Below the pieces are notes generated by a model that worked only from the letters and a program-made list of their open reading frames with translations, was not told where the DNA came from and did no database searches. The position numbers and the translations under genes are program-made. This document shows, one piece after another, positions 33,253 through 41,760 of a DNA stretch of 64,000 nucleotides (positions are counted from its first letter, which is position 1; the number at the start of each line of letters is the position of its first letter). This stretch comes from Kribbella voronezhensis (GTDB lineage: Bacteria; Actinomycetota; Actinomycetes; Propionibacteriales; Kribbellaceae). The stretch is taken from the NCBI RefSeq assembly GCF_004365175.1, contig NZ_SOCE01000001.1, positions 2,219,154-2,283,153 on the forward strand, in the 5' to 3' direction.

Positions 33253-33546
33253 TCACTGCGCCGGATTGGTCGCCTTGCCGTCCAGCCAGAGGGTGTCGGA
33301 GGGATCGCTGTGGGTCCCGCCGGAGTTCACGTGCTTGGCGCTGATCTTCGGGCCGTTCTTCAGCACGTGGAACAAGGCCATCGCGTGTCCGCGGCCGAGG
33401 TCGTAGTCCGCCTTCAGCCAGTCGGCCACCGCACCGGCCTTGGTCTGCGGCGTCGCCAGCCCTTTCGCCTCGGCGATCTCCAGCAACTGCCGCGGCGTCA
33501 GCCCGGTCTTCTCCTCGATCTTGTCCAGGTAGGCCTGAAAAGACAT
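33253..33546 (-). CDS. DUF4287-family protein
   Basis: 97 residues. The N-terminus MSFQAYLDKIEEKTGLTPRQ is the DUF4287 core, followed by a short helical region with KAGAVADWLKADYDLGRGHA, a pattern seen in many small actinobacterial proteins of unknown function. The ATG at 33546 has AAGGGG upstream; an open frame extends further 5' but is unlike the family. Confidence 0.82.
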   Translation of the reverse strand: MSFQAYLDKIEEKTGLTPRQLLEIAEAKGLATPQTKAGAVADWLKADYDLGRGHAMALFHVLKNGPKISAKHVNSGGTHSDPSDTLWLDGKATNPAQ

Positions 33547-33676
33547 CTCGCACCCCTTCTCGTCAGCGACGGCCTCCCCGCCACTACCCCAGCGTCGAAC
33601 CACCCGCGCGCGAATCGACACCGGGGAAGATTTGTGGGGCGCTTGGTGTTGATTGGGCAGACAGAGAGGATGCGCG

Positions 33677-33799
33677 ATGAAGGTACGACGTTCGTTGAAG
33701 GCGCTGAAGTCGAAGCGGGGCGCGCAGGTGGTCCGCCGCGGCCGGCGCGTGTACGTGATCAACCGGCTGGACCCCCGCCAGAAGGCTCGCCAGGGCTGA
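33677..33799 (+). CDS. rpmJ: 50S ribosomal protein L36, zinc-independent (Cys-free) paralogue
   Basis: 40 residues, [20 protein letters not shown] and on to an RQKARQG end. It aligns with the C-minus L36 form (YkgO/RpmJ2), and contains no cysteine or histidine to bind zinc. This form replaces the zinc-binding L36 when zinc is scarce. A GAGAGGA ribosome site lies 6 nt before the ATG. It is isolated from other ribosomal genes, as expected for the alternative copy. No Zur-like palindrome could be seen upstream. Confidence 0.93.
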   Translation: MKVRRSLKALKSKRGAQVVRRGRRVYVINRLDPRQKARQG

Positions 33800-33851
33800 T
33801 GACATCACTCGCCTTCGTTACCTGCAAGGGCGCGAGGGCGAGTCAGATGCC

Positions 33852-34355
33852 TCAGGCAAGTTTTTCGGCAGTTCGCAGTTGCGCACCCGGGCCGGGGCGG
33901 AGGGCGACCTCGCGCGGGGACGGCTCGTGGCCGGCGGCACATCGCAGTACGACGCTGATCTTCGCACCGCAGTCGCCGCGGTGCTCGGGGACGATCGGCG
34001 GGCCGTCGTCCTGTTGCAGGTACTGGTCGCCCCACTGGACCAGGGCGACGAGCACGGGGTAGAGATCGAGGCCGGCCTGGGTGAGGCGGTATTCGTACCG
34101 CTCGCGCTGGCCGGCCACCCGGTACGGCTCGCGCCGCAGCAGACCGCGGTCGATCAGTGCGGCCAGCCGGTCGGTCAGCACCTGGCGCGGGATCTCCGCC
34201 CGCGCCCTGATGTCCTCGAACCGGCGCACTCCGACGAAGACCTCGCGCAGCACGTGGAACATCCACTTCTCACCCAGGATCTCCATCGTCCGGGAGATCG
34301 TGCAGTTCTCCGTGGACCACCGCATCGCCTCGGGCACGACCTGTTCCTGGATCAT
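33852..34355 (-). CDS. HxlR-family transcriptional regulator
   Basis: 167 residues. The winged helix core is NCTISRTMEILGEKWMFHVL (C28 region), RRFEDIRARAEIPRQVLTDR and GLLRREPYRVAGQRERYEYR, closely matching HxlR regulators, some of which sense redox or electrophiles. The ATG at 34355 has TATCCT 6 nt upstream, so it was chosen over the upstream in-frame start. It is divergent from a GNAT gene, with 55 bp between starts. Confidence 0.88.
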   Translation of the reverse strand: MIQEQVVPEAMRWSTENCTISRTMEILGEKWMFHVLREVFVGVRRFEDIRARAEIPRQVLTDRLAALIDRGLLRREPYRVAGQRERYEYRLTQAGLDLYPVLVALVQWGDQYLQQDDGPPIVPEHRGDCGAKISVVLRCAAGHEPSPREVALRPGPGAQLRTAEKLA

Positions 34356-34361
34356 GCTCCG

Positions 34362-34367
34362 AGGATA
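34362..34367 (-). promoter_or_regulatory. Candidate -10 element (TATCCT), HxlR gene
   Basis: Minus-strand TATCCT, 6 nt, then the ATG of the HxlR gene; leaderless pattern. Confidence 0.45.
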
Positions 34368-34410
34368 AGTCTCCTTGACAGACTCAGCCAAGTCGGGCGA
34401 CCCTGAATCC

Positions 34411-35037
34411 GTGAATCAGACTCAGATACCGCGGATCCGCACCGCCGGCGAGGCGGACCTGGACGACCTGGCGGCCATGCTGACCGGACTGACGGACTTC
34501 AGCCTCTACATGCGCTTCCAGACCGCGGTCGGCCGCCCGCCCCGCGATTCACTCGTACTACGGCTGCTCCGGCCGGCCGGCTGCGCCTGGGTGGCGACCC
34601 GCGACGACGCCGTCGTCGGCCATGCGATGTGGGCCTGGGCCGCCAACGACACAGAGCCGACCGCCGAACTCGCCGTCGTGATCAGCGAACCGGAGCAGAA
34701 CCGTGGTCTGGGGCTTCGGATGCTCACCATCGCGGCCGGTCATGCCTTCGACACCGGAGCGACCCGGTTCCTGTTCGTGGTCAGCGCCGCCAACGACCGG
34801 GTGGCCCGGATGATCCGGCGTCGCTGGCCGGCCGCAGCGGTCGAGCGCGACGGTGCCCTGCTGAACTTCGTCGTACCGGCGGTCGCTCAGTTCCCGCCGG
34901 CCAGGGCCTCGCAGATGGACCAGGCTTCTCCACGAAGCAGGGCGGCGGTGTCTGCGGGCAAGCCCTTCACCGGGGCCTCGATACCGACAGGATCCTCGGC
35001 CAGCAAGGAGATCAGGAAGACGCAGGCGGCGAGGTAG
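34411..35037 (+). CDS. GNAT-family N-acetyltransferase with a long C-terminal overlap
   Basis: 208 residues from the GTG at 34411 (an upstream in-frame TTG at 34375 is less likely). The GNAT core spans about residues 8-150: IRTAGEADLDDLAAM, AVVISEPEQNRGLGLRML (acetyl-CoA loop) and FVVSAANDRVARMIRR. The last 50 residues are Ser/Ala/Pro-rich, have no GNAT features and overlap the convergent SGNH gene by 151 bp. This tail may be a read-through extension rather than a functional part. It is divergent from the HxlR gene. Confidence 0.7.
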   Translation: MNQTQIPRIRTAGEADLDDLAAMLTGLTDFSLYMRFQTAVGRPPRDSLVLRLLRPAGCAWVATRDDAVVGHAMWAWAANDTEPTAELAVVISEPEQNRGLGLRMLTIAAGHAFDTGATRFLFVVSAANDRVARMIRRRWPAAAVERDGALLNFVVPAVAQFPPARASQMDQASPRSRAAVSAGKPFTGASIPTGSSASKEIRKTQAAR

Positions 35038-35519
35038 CTGCCGGCGAGGGCCGGGTGACTGCCGTCCTTGTCGTGCAGGAGCGGCTCGTCGTTGGTCCGG
35101 AGAAAGCGTTCCCAGACCATTCCGACGGGCACGAGGGTGGCGCCGACCTCCGCGGCGATACCGGCATACGCCGTCGTGATCGGTTGTTGCGCACCGTGCA
35201 GGCGAGCCCAGGTCATGTACAGCGCGGTCCGGGCCCCCGCTTCCTCGACAGCTGCGTGGAAGTCCCGGACACTGTCGTGCATTCGGGCGGGATTCTTGCC
35301 CGGCAAGGTGCTCTGCTCCTGCAGTACGACCGTGTCGAACCCGCCCTCCGCGATCGCGGTCAGTGCCTTCCCCGCGTTCAGATGCTGGCGCAGCGACGCT
35401 CCCCCGGCCGAGATCAGCCGGTGCTCCACCACCACGCCGCGCTCCTTCGCCAGAGCGGCGAGGAGCCCGGGCAGGTTGTTCCTGCTGGTGAAACTGTTCC
35501 CGACAAAGAGAATCCGCAC
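34887..35519 (-). CDS. SGNH-hydrolase-type esterase
   Basis: 210 residues. The N-terminus MRILFVGNSFTSRNN has the GNSFT block with the nucleophile serine, VVLQEQS is the Gly/Asn-block area, and DGSHPALAGSYLAA carries the DxxH motif near the C-terminus. The GTG at 35519 was chosen because it places GNS at residue 7 and has TACCGT 7 nt upstream. The substrate could be an O-acetylated sugar or lipid. It overlaps the convergent GNAT gene by 151 bp. Confidence 0.82.
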   Translation of the reverse strand: MRILFVGNSFTSRNNLPGLLAALAKERGVVVEHRLISAGGASLRQHLNAGKALTAIAEGGFDTVVLQEQSTLPGKNPARMHDSVRDFHAAVEEAGARTALYMTWARLHGAQQPITTAYAGIAAEVGATLVPVGMVWERFLRTNDEPLLHDKDGSHPALAGSYLAACVFLISLLAEDPVGIEAPVKGLPADTAALLRGEAWSICEALAGGN

Positions 35520-35526
35520 CCGCCCG

Positions 35527-35532
35527 ACGGTA
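35527..35532 (-). promoter_or_regulatory. Candidate -10 element (TACCGT), SGNH gene
   Basis: Minus-strand TACCGT, 7 nt, then GTG 35519; the same arrangement and same hexamer as at the SDR gene near 6.3 kb. Confidence 0.45.
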
Positions 35533-35591
35533 CTACCGGCTCGGCCCGTCACCCTTCGGACCAGCGCGGCACCCGGAAGTTCGCCGGTGGA

Positions 35592-36806
35592 TCAGAAGAC
35601 CTCGATGCTGACGGGGTGGACCGGCCAGGAGAAAGCGATGGTGGCGGAGTTGAGGGCGCCCGGGGTGTGCTCGACGACACGACCGGTGAGCGCGAATTCG
35701 GCGAGTTGACGGCCCCCGAGATACGTGGCGCCGAGCTCTCCCACCGGGATCGTCAGGTCGGCCGGGTCGTCCGTCCGGGCGCACCGGGCCGTCGTGCCGT
35801 CGGCGGTGAGCCGGTACCGGCCGGCGTTGGCCGGGATCAGTTCGTCGGTCACCTCGATCACCAGGTCCACCGCCGCGGCGTACCGGCGCTGTTCGAGGGC
35901 GCGCGGCACATCGGTCACCCGCAGCCAGAGCGACTCGCCCAGCCGTCGGCCCATGGCGGTCGGGGTGGTGACGAGTTGCAGGAGTGGCTCGTCGAGGGCG
36001 GCGTACCCGTAGGCGAGGGTCGCGGCCAGATCCATGGTCAGCAAGTAGCTCCACAACGCCTTGTACGCCGTGGGTTCGAGCGCGACCAGCTCCTCCAGCC
36101 GCACCTCATTGGTGGGGCCGGCTGCCTGCCAGTTCATCTTGCCGCGCCACAGGGCGTAACCGTCGATCGCACCGGTCTCGTCCCGGTGCACGAGGATCTG
36201 GCGCGCGGTCCGGCCGCCTCGATCCTCCTTCTTGTCCTCCAGGTGCCTCTGCCACTTCAGCTCGGAGCGGCCGGACACGCCCGGTCGCCGCTCCTGCAGC
36301 GCGCGCAGGAGCGGCGGCAGTTCCTTGTACGCCTCGTCCACGGTCAGCTCGCCGAGCTCCCCGGGACGCGTTGGTACGACGGGCGGTCCGACCCGGTGCA
36401 GGTCGATCTCGTACGAGACTCCCCGCGTGGCGGCGCCGTACCCGAACCGCCCGTAGATGCCCGGCTCGCTGGCCCACAGGACCGCGATCGCCTCCGGCAC
36501 CTCGCGCAACTGGCGGCCGATCAACGCCGACATCACGCCGCGCCTGCGGTGCGTCGCCCGCACACCGACGCCGGTGACATGCGCGGCCGGCACCACTGCT
36601 CCGGGCACGGACAGATCCCGCGTCAGCGCCTTGGTCGTTCCGACGATCTCCTCGCCGTCGGTCGCCACCAGCGCCCGCTCGGGCTCGAACAGCCGCTTGC
36701 CAAGCTCGTCGTCGCCGGACGGATCGAACATCATCGCGGTACCGAACACCGCCGACATTGCCTCGTAGTCCTCGGCCACACCCACCCGAACAGCGATCTC
36801 TGTCAT
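35592..36806 (-). CDS. Eis-like GNAT acetyltransferase
   Basis: 404 residues, the length of Eis. It has an N-terminal GNAT domain (VTGVGVRATHRRRGVMSALI, the acetyl-CoA loop), the PGIYGRFGYGAAT segment with the tyrosine that acts as general acid in Eis, a second GNAT-like domain, and an SCP2-like C-terminal domain. The chain ends in EVF; in Eis the C-terminal phenylalanine carboxylate is part of the active site, and it is kept here. Substrates may include lysines or aminoglycosides; none is indicated by context. Confidence 0.88.
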   Translation of the reverse strand: MTEIAVRVGVAEDYEAMSAVFGTAMMFDPSGDDELGKRLFEPERALVATDGEEIVGTTKALTRDLSVPGAVVPAAHVTGVGVRATHRRRGVMSALIGRQLREVPEAIAVLWASEPGIYGRFGYGAATRGVSYEIDLHRVGPPVVPTRPGELGELTVDEAYKELPPLLRALQERRPGVSGRSELKWQRHLEDKKEDRGGRTARQILVHRDETGAIDGYALWRGKMNWQAAGPTNEVRLEELVALEPTAYKALWSYLLTMDLAATLAYGYAALDEPLLQLVTTPTAMGRRLGESLWLRVTDVPRALEQRRYAAAVDLVIEVTDELIPANAGRYRLTADGTTARCARTDDPADLTIPVGELGATYLGGRQLAEFALTGRVVEHTPGALNSATIAFSWPVHPVSIEVF

Positions 36807-36894
36807 GGCCGCATCCTCACACGCGCCTCCGACCCGCGGCCAACCACTTGACCAGCCCGGTGGGCGACATCCCGCAACGCCCGATCACCGCCGG

Positions 36895-37377
36895 TCAACT
36901 GGTCGAGGTGACCCGCAGTTGCTCGACCGCGGCGGCGATGCGCGCCCTGTCGTAGCTGTTCATCGGATTGGTGGCGCCGTGAGCGTGCCGGATCACGTTG
37001 TCCGCATCGACGAGGATGCTGCCCGACTGCTGCATCGAGCCGAACAGCTTCCTGACCAGACCGATCGCCTCGTGCGGGCTGCCGCGCCGACCGGTCACGA
37101 CCCGGAACGGGATCTTGCCCTTGGCCTTCCACCGAGCGGCCTCCTCGCGGTCCTCGGGCACCGCGACCATGATCTGTACGCCGGCGCCGGCGTACTCGTC
37201 GGCCTTCTTGATCAGCTTCCGGACGTGCAGGTTGCACACCGGACAAGACGCGGACCGCAGGAAGTACACGAGCACCCCCCGACGGCCGGGCTCAGCGACG
37301 AGGTCAGCGAGCGTCACTCGCTGTCCCTCGGTGTCTTCAAGCTCCAGCAATGGCGCGGCAGAACCGATTTCGAGCAT
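36895..37377 (-). CDS. Peroxiredoxin-like protein (AhpC/TSA family)
   Basis: 160 residues, thioredoxin fold. The active-site segment is YFLRSASCPVCNLHV, with C45 and C48 in a CxxC arrangement, unlike the T-x-x-C of most peroxiredoxins. It also has LEIGSAAPLLELEDTEGQ at the N-terminus. It follows the ECF sigma gene by 21 bp on the same strand. The ATG has a GGGGAG site 5 nt upstream. It might reduce peroxides or act as a thiol oxidoreductase; which is not clear. Confidence 0.82.
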   Translation of the reverse strand: MLEIGSAAPLLELEDTEGQRVTLADLVAEPGRRGVLVYFLRSASCPVCNLHVRKLIKKADEYAGAGVQIMVAVPEDREEAARWKAKGKIPFRVVTGRRGSPHEAIGLVRKLFGSMQQSGSILVDADNVIRHAHGATNPMNSYDRARIAAAVEQLRVTSTS

Positions 37378-37398
37378 GAGATCTCCCCTCACAGGTCG

Positions 37399-37950
37399 TC
37401 AGAACACGTCTGGTTCGCGCAGAGCGGCGTGTACCGCGCGGCGCGCCCGGTGCAGCTGGGATTTCATCGCCGCCAGGCTGAGCCCCAGCGCGTCGGCGAC
37501 CGATCGGCCGGGGTAGCCCTGGACATCGCGCATGATCAGCACGCGGCGTTGCACGTCGGGGAGGGCGCCGATCGCGGCGGCCACGCGGTCGGCGTCGAGC
37601 CGGCGAAGTACGTCGTCCTCCACGGAGTCGGCGCCCGACGGGTCGATCGCCTCGGGTCGCCGGTTGCGCAGCAGCCGCAGACACTCGTTGCGGACGATCC
37701 GGAACATCCAGGACGCCAGCGCGGCGGAAGCCCGCAGCGAGCCGACCTTGCGGAACAGGATGATCAGCGCTTCCTGAGCGGCATCCTCGGCGTCCTGGGG
37801 TGACGCGCACAGCGAGCGGGCGAAGCGCATCACATGCGGATGCGCGCTGTAGACCACAGCGCTGATCGACTCGACGTCGCCCTGCTGCGCCGCAGCGATC
37901 AGCTGGTCGGTGACCCAGGAGTCGTCGGCGCGTGGTTGGTGATCCCTCAT
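37399..37950 (-). CDS. ECF-type RNA polymerase sigma factor
   Basis: 183 residues. Region 2 spans about 10-95 (PHVMRFARSLCASPQDAEDA, ASWMFRIVRNECLRLLR), region 4 about 115-180 (LPDVQRRVLIMRDVQGYP, LSLAAMKSQLHRARRAVHAA). No anti-sigma gene is adjacent. It leads a two-gene operon with the peroxiredoxin-like gene, which suggests an oxidative or thiol stress target. A GTG at 37962 adds four residues as an alternative start. Confidence 0.88.
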   Translation of the reverse strand: MRDHQPRADDSWVTDQLIAAAQQGDVESISAVVYSAHPHVMRFARSLCASPQDAEDAAQEALIILFRKVGSLRASAALASWMFRIVRNECLRLLRNRRPEAIDPSGADSVEDDVLRRLDADRVAAAIGALPDVQRRVLIMRDVQGYPGRSVADALGLSLAAMKSQLHRARRAVHAALREPDVF

Positions 37951-38023
37951 TTTGATCTGCACCTACACAAGAGGCTCGACCAGGCCGAAAGGATTCACCG
38001 GCCGCCGGAAAAGCAGCGGTGGA

Positions 38024-38569
38024 TCAGCGAACGGCGGGGAGGTCGCCGGTGTTGTCGGCGTCGTCCGTGGCGTGCTCGTGCTCGGCTTCGTCGAGCGCGA
38101 GCTCTTCCTTGAAGACGAACTTCCGGTAGGACCAGAAGCGGAACAGGGTGCCGAGGCCGAGGCCGATCACGTTGGCGGAGATGTTGTCGGCCAGCGCGTT
38201 GTGCAGGTCGAGCACGTAGCGGGAGAAGCCGAGGCAGCCGGCGGCGATCAGCAGGCCGATGCCGTTCAGTACGAAGAAGAGCACGTACTCGCGGTGCAGG
38301 CCGGTGCGCTCGCGGTGCCGCCAGGTCCAGTGCCGGTTGCCCAGGTAGGTGGCGATGGTGGCCGCGGTGACCGAGATGACCTTCGCGGTCAGCGGCTTGT
38401 GGTGCAGCATGCCGTCGCCCGGCGTACCGAAGATGAGCGGGTTGTCGAAGACCAGCCAGTTGTAGATCGGCAGGTCCACGAGCATGCCCAGCAGTCCGAC
38501 CAAGCCGAACTTGGCCACTTCGTGCACCAGATGCTCGACCTGGCGATACAGCGTGGTGACGATTTTCAA
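38024..38569 (-). CDS. GtrA-family membrane protein
   Basis: 181 residues. Four membrane helices lie between about residues 20 and 155 (FGLVGLLGMLVDLPIYNWLV, LTAKVISVTAATIATYLGN, FVLNGIGLLIAAG, ANVIGLGLGTLFRFWSYRKF). The tail is acidic. GtrA proteins are linked to moving lipid-linked sugars across the membrane or to wall polysaccharide modification. TTG 38569 was preferred because the conserved sequence begins at MKIVTTLYRQ and a GAGAG lies upstream; a GTG at 38620 is possible. It is divergent from purK, a conserved arrangement. Confidence 0.78.
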   Translation of the reverse strand: MKIVTTLYRQVEHLVHEVAKFGLVGLLGMLVDLPIYNWLVFDNPLIFGTPGDGMLHHKPLTAKVISVTAATIATYLGNRHWTWRHRERTGLHREYVLFFVLNGIGLLIAAGCLGFSRYVLDLHNALADNISANVIGLGLGTLFRFWSYRKFVFKEELALDEAEHEHATDDADNTGDLPAVR

Positions 38570-38698
38570 CGGACCGGAATGCTCTCTGTGAACGCGGGGC
38601 GCGGCTGAACAGCTTCTCACGGTACCTGCCGATCGGGCCCCCGCCGAAATCCGGGCAGCCCGGCGCCGCCCAGCGTCACAGTCGCCAGGTCAGCACAT

Positions 38699-38704
38699 TA
38701 GGCT
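38699..38704 (+). promoter_or_regulatory. Candidate -10 element (TAGGCT), purKE operon
   Basis: TAGGCT, 7 nt, then GTG 38712 of purK. No PurR-like site or ribosome site was recognised. Confidence 0.5.
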
Positions 38705-38711
38705 CCGGCGT

Positions 38712-39893
38712 GTGAAGTTCGAGCGTAAAGACCTGCCGGCTGGTACCCCCGTCGTCGGCATGATCGGTGGCGGACAGCTGGCCCGGATGACGCAGGAGAC
38801 GGCCGTCGCGCTGGGCATCCAACTGCGCGTGCTCGCGGAGGGCCCGACGGTCTCGGCCGCCCAGGCCGTCGCCGACGCGCCCGTCGGCGACTACCGCGAC
38901 CCTGAGACCGTACGCCGGTTCGCCGCCGAGGCCGACGTGGTCACCTTCGACCACGAGCACGTCCCGACCGAGCTCCTGCACGAGCTGGAAGCCGCCGGGA
39001 TCGCAGTGCGCCCCGGTCCGGACGCCCTCGTGCACGCCCAGGACAAAGCGGTGATGCGGCAGCGGTTGGACGCCTTCGACGCGCCCGCGCCGGCGCACCA
39101 GGTGGTCGCGAGCCGGGACGACATCGCCGACTTCGCCAAACGGATCGGTGGCTTCCCGATCATCCTGAAGACGACCCGCGGCGGGTACGACGGCAAGGGT
39201 GTCTGGGTCGCCGAGAGCGCCGAGGACCCGGTCGTCGACGAGGCGTTCGCGGCGAACGTGCCGATCCTGGCCGAGGAGAAGGTCGACTTCGTCCGCGAGC
39301 TGTCCGCGATCGTCGCCCGCTCCCCCCACGGGCAGGCGGTCGCCTACCCGATCGTCGAATCCGTGCAGGAGAACGGGATCTGTGTCGAGGTGACCGCCCC
39401 GGCTCCCGGCCTCGCCCCGGACAAGGCGGCGCAGGCCCAGCAGACCGCGCTGCGGATCGCCAAGGAGCTCGGCGTGGTCGGGATCCTCGCGGTCGAGATG
39501 TTCGAGGCCCGCGACGGCCGCCTGCTGGTCAACGAACTGGCGATGCGCCCGCACAACACCGGGCACTGGTCGATCGACGGCGCGGTGACCTCGCAGTTCG
39601 AGAACCACCTGCGCGCAGTACTGGATCTGCCGCTCGGATCGCCGGCTGCGCGAGCGCCGTACACGGTGATGGTGAACGTGCTGGGCGGTGACGACGAGAG
39701 CACAGCGGACATGCATTACGGGCTCCTCCACTGCCTGGCGAGGGATCCGGGGCTGAAAGTGCACCTCTACGGCAAGTCCGTGAAGCCGGGGCGCAAGGTC
39801 GGCCATGTCACGGCGTACGGCGACGACCTGGACGACGTCCGCGAGCGCGCCCGGCACGCGGCGGCGTACCTGACCGGCACCATCGACGAATAG
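38712..39893 (+). CDS. purK: 5-(carboxyamino)imidazole ribonucleotide synthase
   Basis: 393-residue ATP-grasp enzyme that carboxylates AIR to N5-CAIR in purine synthesis. It has the N-terminal VVGMIGGGQLARMTQETA, the ATP-grasp segment ILKTTRGGYDGKGVWV, and NELAMRPHNTGHW, which is diagnostic for PurK. Its partner purE follows 9 bp later. The start is GTG, probably leaderless. Confidence 0.95.
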   Translation: MKFERKDLPAGTPVVGMIGGGQLARMTQETAVALGIQLRVLAEGPTVSAAQAVADAPVGDYRDPETVRRFAAEADVVTFDHEHVPTELLHELEAAGIAVRPGPDALVHAQDKAVMRQRLDAFDAPAPAHQVVASRDDIADFAKRIGGFPIILKTTRGGYDGKGVWVAESAEDPVVDEAFAANVPILAEEKVDFVRELSAIVARSPHGQAVAYPIVESVQENGICVEVTAPAPGLAPDKAAQAQQTALRIAKELGVVGILAVEMFEARDGRLLVNELAMRPHNTGHWSIDGAVTSQFENHLRAVLDLPLGSPAARAPYTVMVNVLGGDDESTADMHYGLLHCLARDPGLKVHLYGKSVKPGRKVGHVTAYGDDLDDVRERARHAAAYLTGTIDE

Positions 39894-39902
39894 GGGCCAG
39901 CA

Positions 39903-40406
39903 ATGAGCGTGGGAATCGTGATGGGGTCGGACTCGGACTGGCCGACGATGAAGGCCGCCGCCGAGGTGTGCGTCGAGTTCGACGTGCCGTTCGAGGCGGA
40001 CGTGATCTCAGCGCACCGGATGCCGGTGGAGATGATCGACTACGGCCGTTCGGCGCACGAGCGGGGCCTGAAGGTGCTGATCGCGGGAGCCGGTGGCGCC
40101 GCGCATCTGCCCGGCATGCTCGCCTCGGTCACCCCGCTGCCGGTGATCGGCGTACCGGTGCCGTTGAAGTACCTCGACGGGATGGATTCGCTGCTGTCGA
40201 TCGTGCAGATGCCGGCCGGCGTACCGGTCGCGACCGTCTCGATCGGGAACGCGCGCAACGCGGGGCTGCTCGCGGTCCGGATCCTGGCGGCGTACGACGA
40301 GAAGCTGCGGGAGCGGATGAGCGCTTTCCAGGCTGATCTCGCGGATATGGCAAAGGCGAAGGGGCACACTGTCCGTGAAGGCGCGGCAGAGCTGCGTAAA
40401 TCCTGA
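39903..40406 (+). CDS. purE: N5-CAIR mutase
   Basis: 167 residues, class I PurE. It contains [16 protein letters not shown] (CO2/substrate loop), DVISAHRMP with the catalytic histidine, and [12 protein letters not shown]. It converts N5-CAIR to CAIR. It is directly behind purK in the same operon. Confidence 0.95.
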   Translation: MSVGIVMGSDSDWPTMKAAAEVCVEFDVPFEADVISAHRMPVEMIDYGRSAHERGLKVLIAGAGGAAHLPGMLASVTPLPVIGVPVPLKYLDGMDSLLSIVQMPAGVPVATVSIGNARNAGLLAVRILAAYDEKLRERMSAFQADLADMAKAKGHTVREGAAELRKS

Positions 40407-40465
40407 ACCCGGGCGGTTTCCACAGGCTGCGAGCGGGTAGCCGTGTGATCCACCCGAATGTCGTC

Positions 40466-40471
40466 TAAGGT
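40466..40471 (+). promoter_or_regulatory. Candidate -10 element (TAAGGT), MFS gene
   Basis: TAAGGT, 8 nt, then GTG 40480. Confidence 0.45.
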
Positions 40472-40479
40472 CGTCGATC

Positions 40480-41700
40480 GTGACTCCGCCCGCAGAACCG
40501 GACACACAGCGCATCCCGGTCCGCTACTGGATCTGGCTCTTCGGCGCCGCTGTGTCCCTCCTCGGCGATCTGACGATCACTTTCGCGATCGGATGGTCCG
40601 CCAGCCAGCACGGCGGCCGCGTCGCCGGGCTCGTGCTTCTCCTGGCCGCGGCGCCGCGCGCAGCCCTGCTGCTGGTCGGCGGGGCGATCGGCGACCGGTT
40701 CGGCGCGGGGCGAGTGTTGCTGGTCAGCTGTACGGCGATGTTCGCGATCACCACCGCGCTGGTGCCGATCACGATCGCCATCGGGGAGCCGGTCGCGCTG
40801 CTGTTCACCGCGGCGCTGGTGATCGGTGTGATCGACGCGTTCTTCCTGCCGTCGTCGCGCTCGATGCCGAGGCTGCTGGTCCCGCCGGAGCAGGTGCCGC
40901 GCGCGCTGGCCAGCTTTCAGGTGACCGGCGTGATCTTCGCGGTTACCGGTACGGCGGTCGGCGGCCTGCTGGTGAACTGGGCCGGACTGACCTCGGCGGC
41001 CGGATTCGACGCGCTGACGTTCATCGTGATGATCGTCGTGCTGCTGTCCCTGCGGGATGCCATCACGGTGCCGAGGCGGGTCACGACCGGGATGCTGCGC
41101 TCGATCTCGGACGGCGTGAGGACGGCCTTCGGGCGGCCGCTGACCAGGGCCCTGCTGATCATGATGACGATGGCGGCCGGGCTGTTGATGCCGTTGGACG
41201 TCCTGCTGCTGCCGCTGCTGGCCCGCGACCATCACTGGAACGCCGCGACGGCCGGCCTGCTGGTCGCCAGCCGGAGTCTCGGGGTCGGCATGATCGCGCT
41301 GCGGATCCTGGCCAAGGGCGCCTTCCCGCGGCCGGGCATGGTGGCCGCGTTCGGGCTGCTGATCGCCGGCGCCGGACTGCTCGGGTTGTCGTCCCTGCAC
41401 CCGCTGCCGCTGGTGATCGCCGCCGGCGTGGTCAGCGGCGTCGGGGTGGGCACCTTCACCGGTCACGTCCTGCCGCTGCTGATGAACTCGGTGGAGCGCG
41501 AGTACCAGTCGCGCCTGCAATCCGTCGTACTGCTGTGTCAGAGCATCGCGCTCGTCGTGATGAACCCGGTCCTCGGCTCGTTCGCCGACCTGAACGGAGT
41601 CGGTATCACCGGCGTCTGCCTCGGCATCTCCGTCGCCTCGGCCCTGATCGGCCTCGGTGCACTCACCCGGCCGGTACTACGGAACGCGACCGTCGCCTGA
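40480..41700 (+). CDS. MFS transporter (MdfA/macrolide-efflux-like)
   Basis: 406 residues with about 12 hydrophobic helices. It has the loop 2-3 motif GGAIGDRFGAGRVL and PSSRSMPRLLVPPEQ, common to the MFS_3 (enterobactin/macrolide efflux) group. Substrate unknown. It follows purE by 73 bp and seems to have its own promoter. A strong bidirectional terminator follows. Confidence 0.85.
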   Translation: MTPPAEPDTQRIPVRYWIWLFGAAVSLLGDLTITFAIGWSASQHGGRVAGLVLLLAAAPRAALLLVGGAIGDRFGAGRVLLVSCTAMFAITTALVPITIAIGEPVALLFTAALVIGVIDAFFLPSSRSMPRLLVPPEQVPRALASFQVTGVIFAVTGTAVGGLLVNWAGLTSAAGFDALTFIVMIVVLLSLRDAITVPRRVTTGMLRSISDGVRTAFGRPLTRALLIMMTMAAGLLMPLDVLLLPLLARDHHWNAATAGLLVASRSLGVGMIALRILAKGAFPRPGMVAAFGLLIAGAGLLGLSSLHPLPLVIAAGVVSGVGVGTFTGHVLPLLMNSVEREYQSRLQSVVLLCQSIALVVMNPVLGSFADLNGVGITGVCLGISVASALIGLGALTRPVLRNATVA

Positions 41701-41704
41701 CGCG

Positions 41705-41746
41705 AGACAGCCGCAAGCCCTTTCGTTCCAGGGCTTGCGGCTGTCT
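41705..41746. terminator. Bidirectional terminator, MFS and UGDH genes
   Basis: 17-bp perfect stem (41705-41721 with 41730-41746), 8-nt loop. It lies 4 bp after the MFS stop and 14 bp before the convergent UGDH stop. No long T-tract on either side. Confidence 0.8.
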
Positions 41747-41760
41747 TCGGATTTGCGTCG

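Noticed and set aside
33547..33676. Zur box upstream of the L36 paralogue
   Set aside because: No AT-rich palindrome of the expected size was seen. A Zur weight-matrix scan would settle it.
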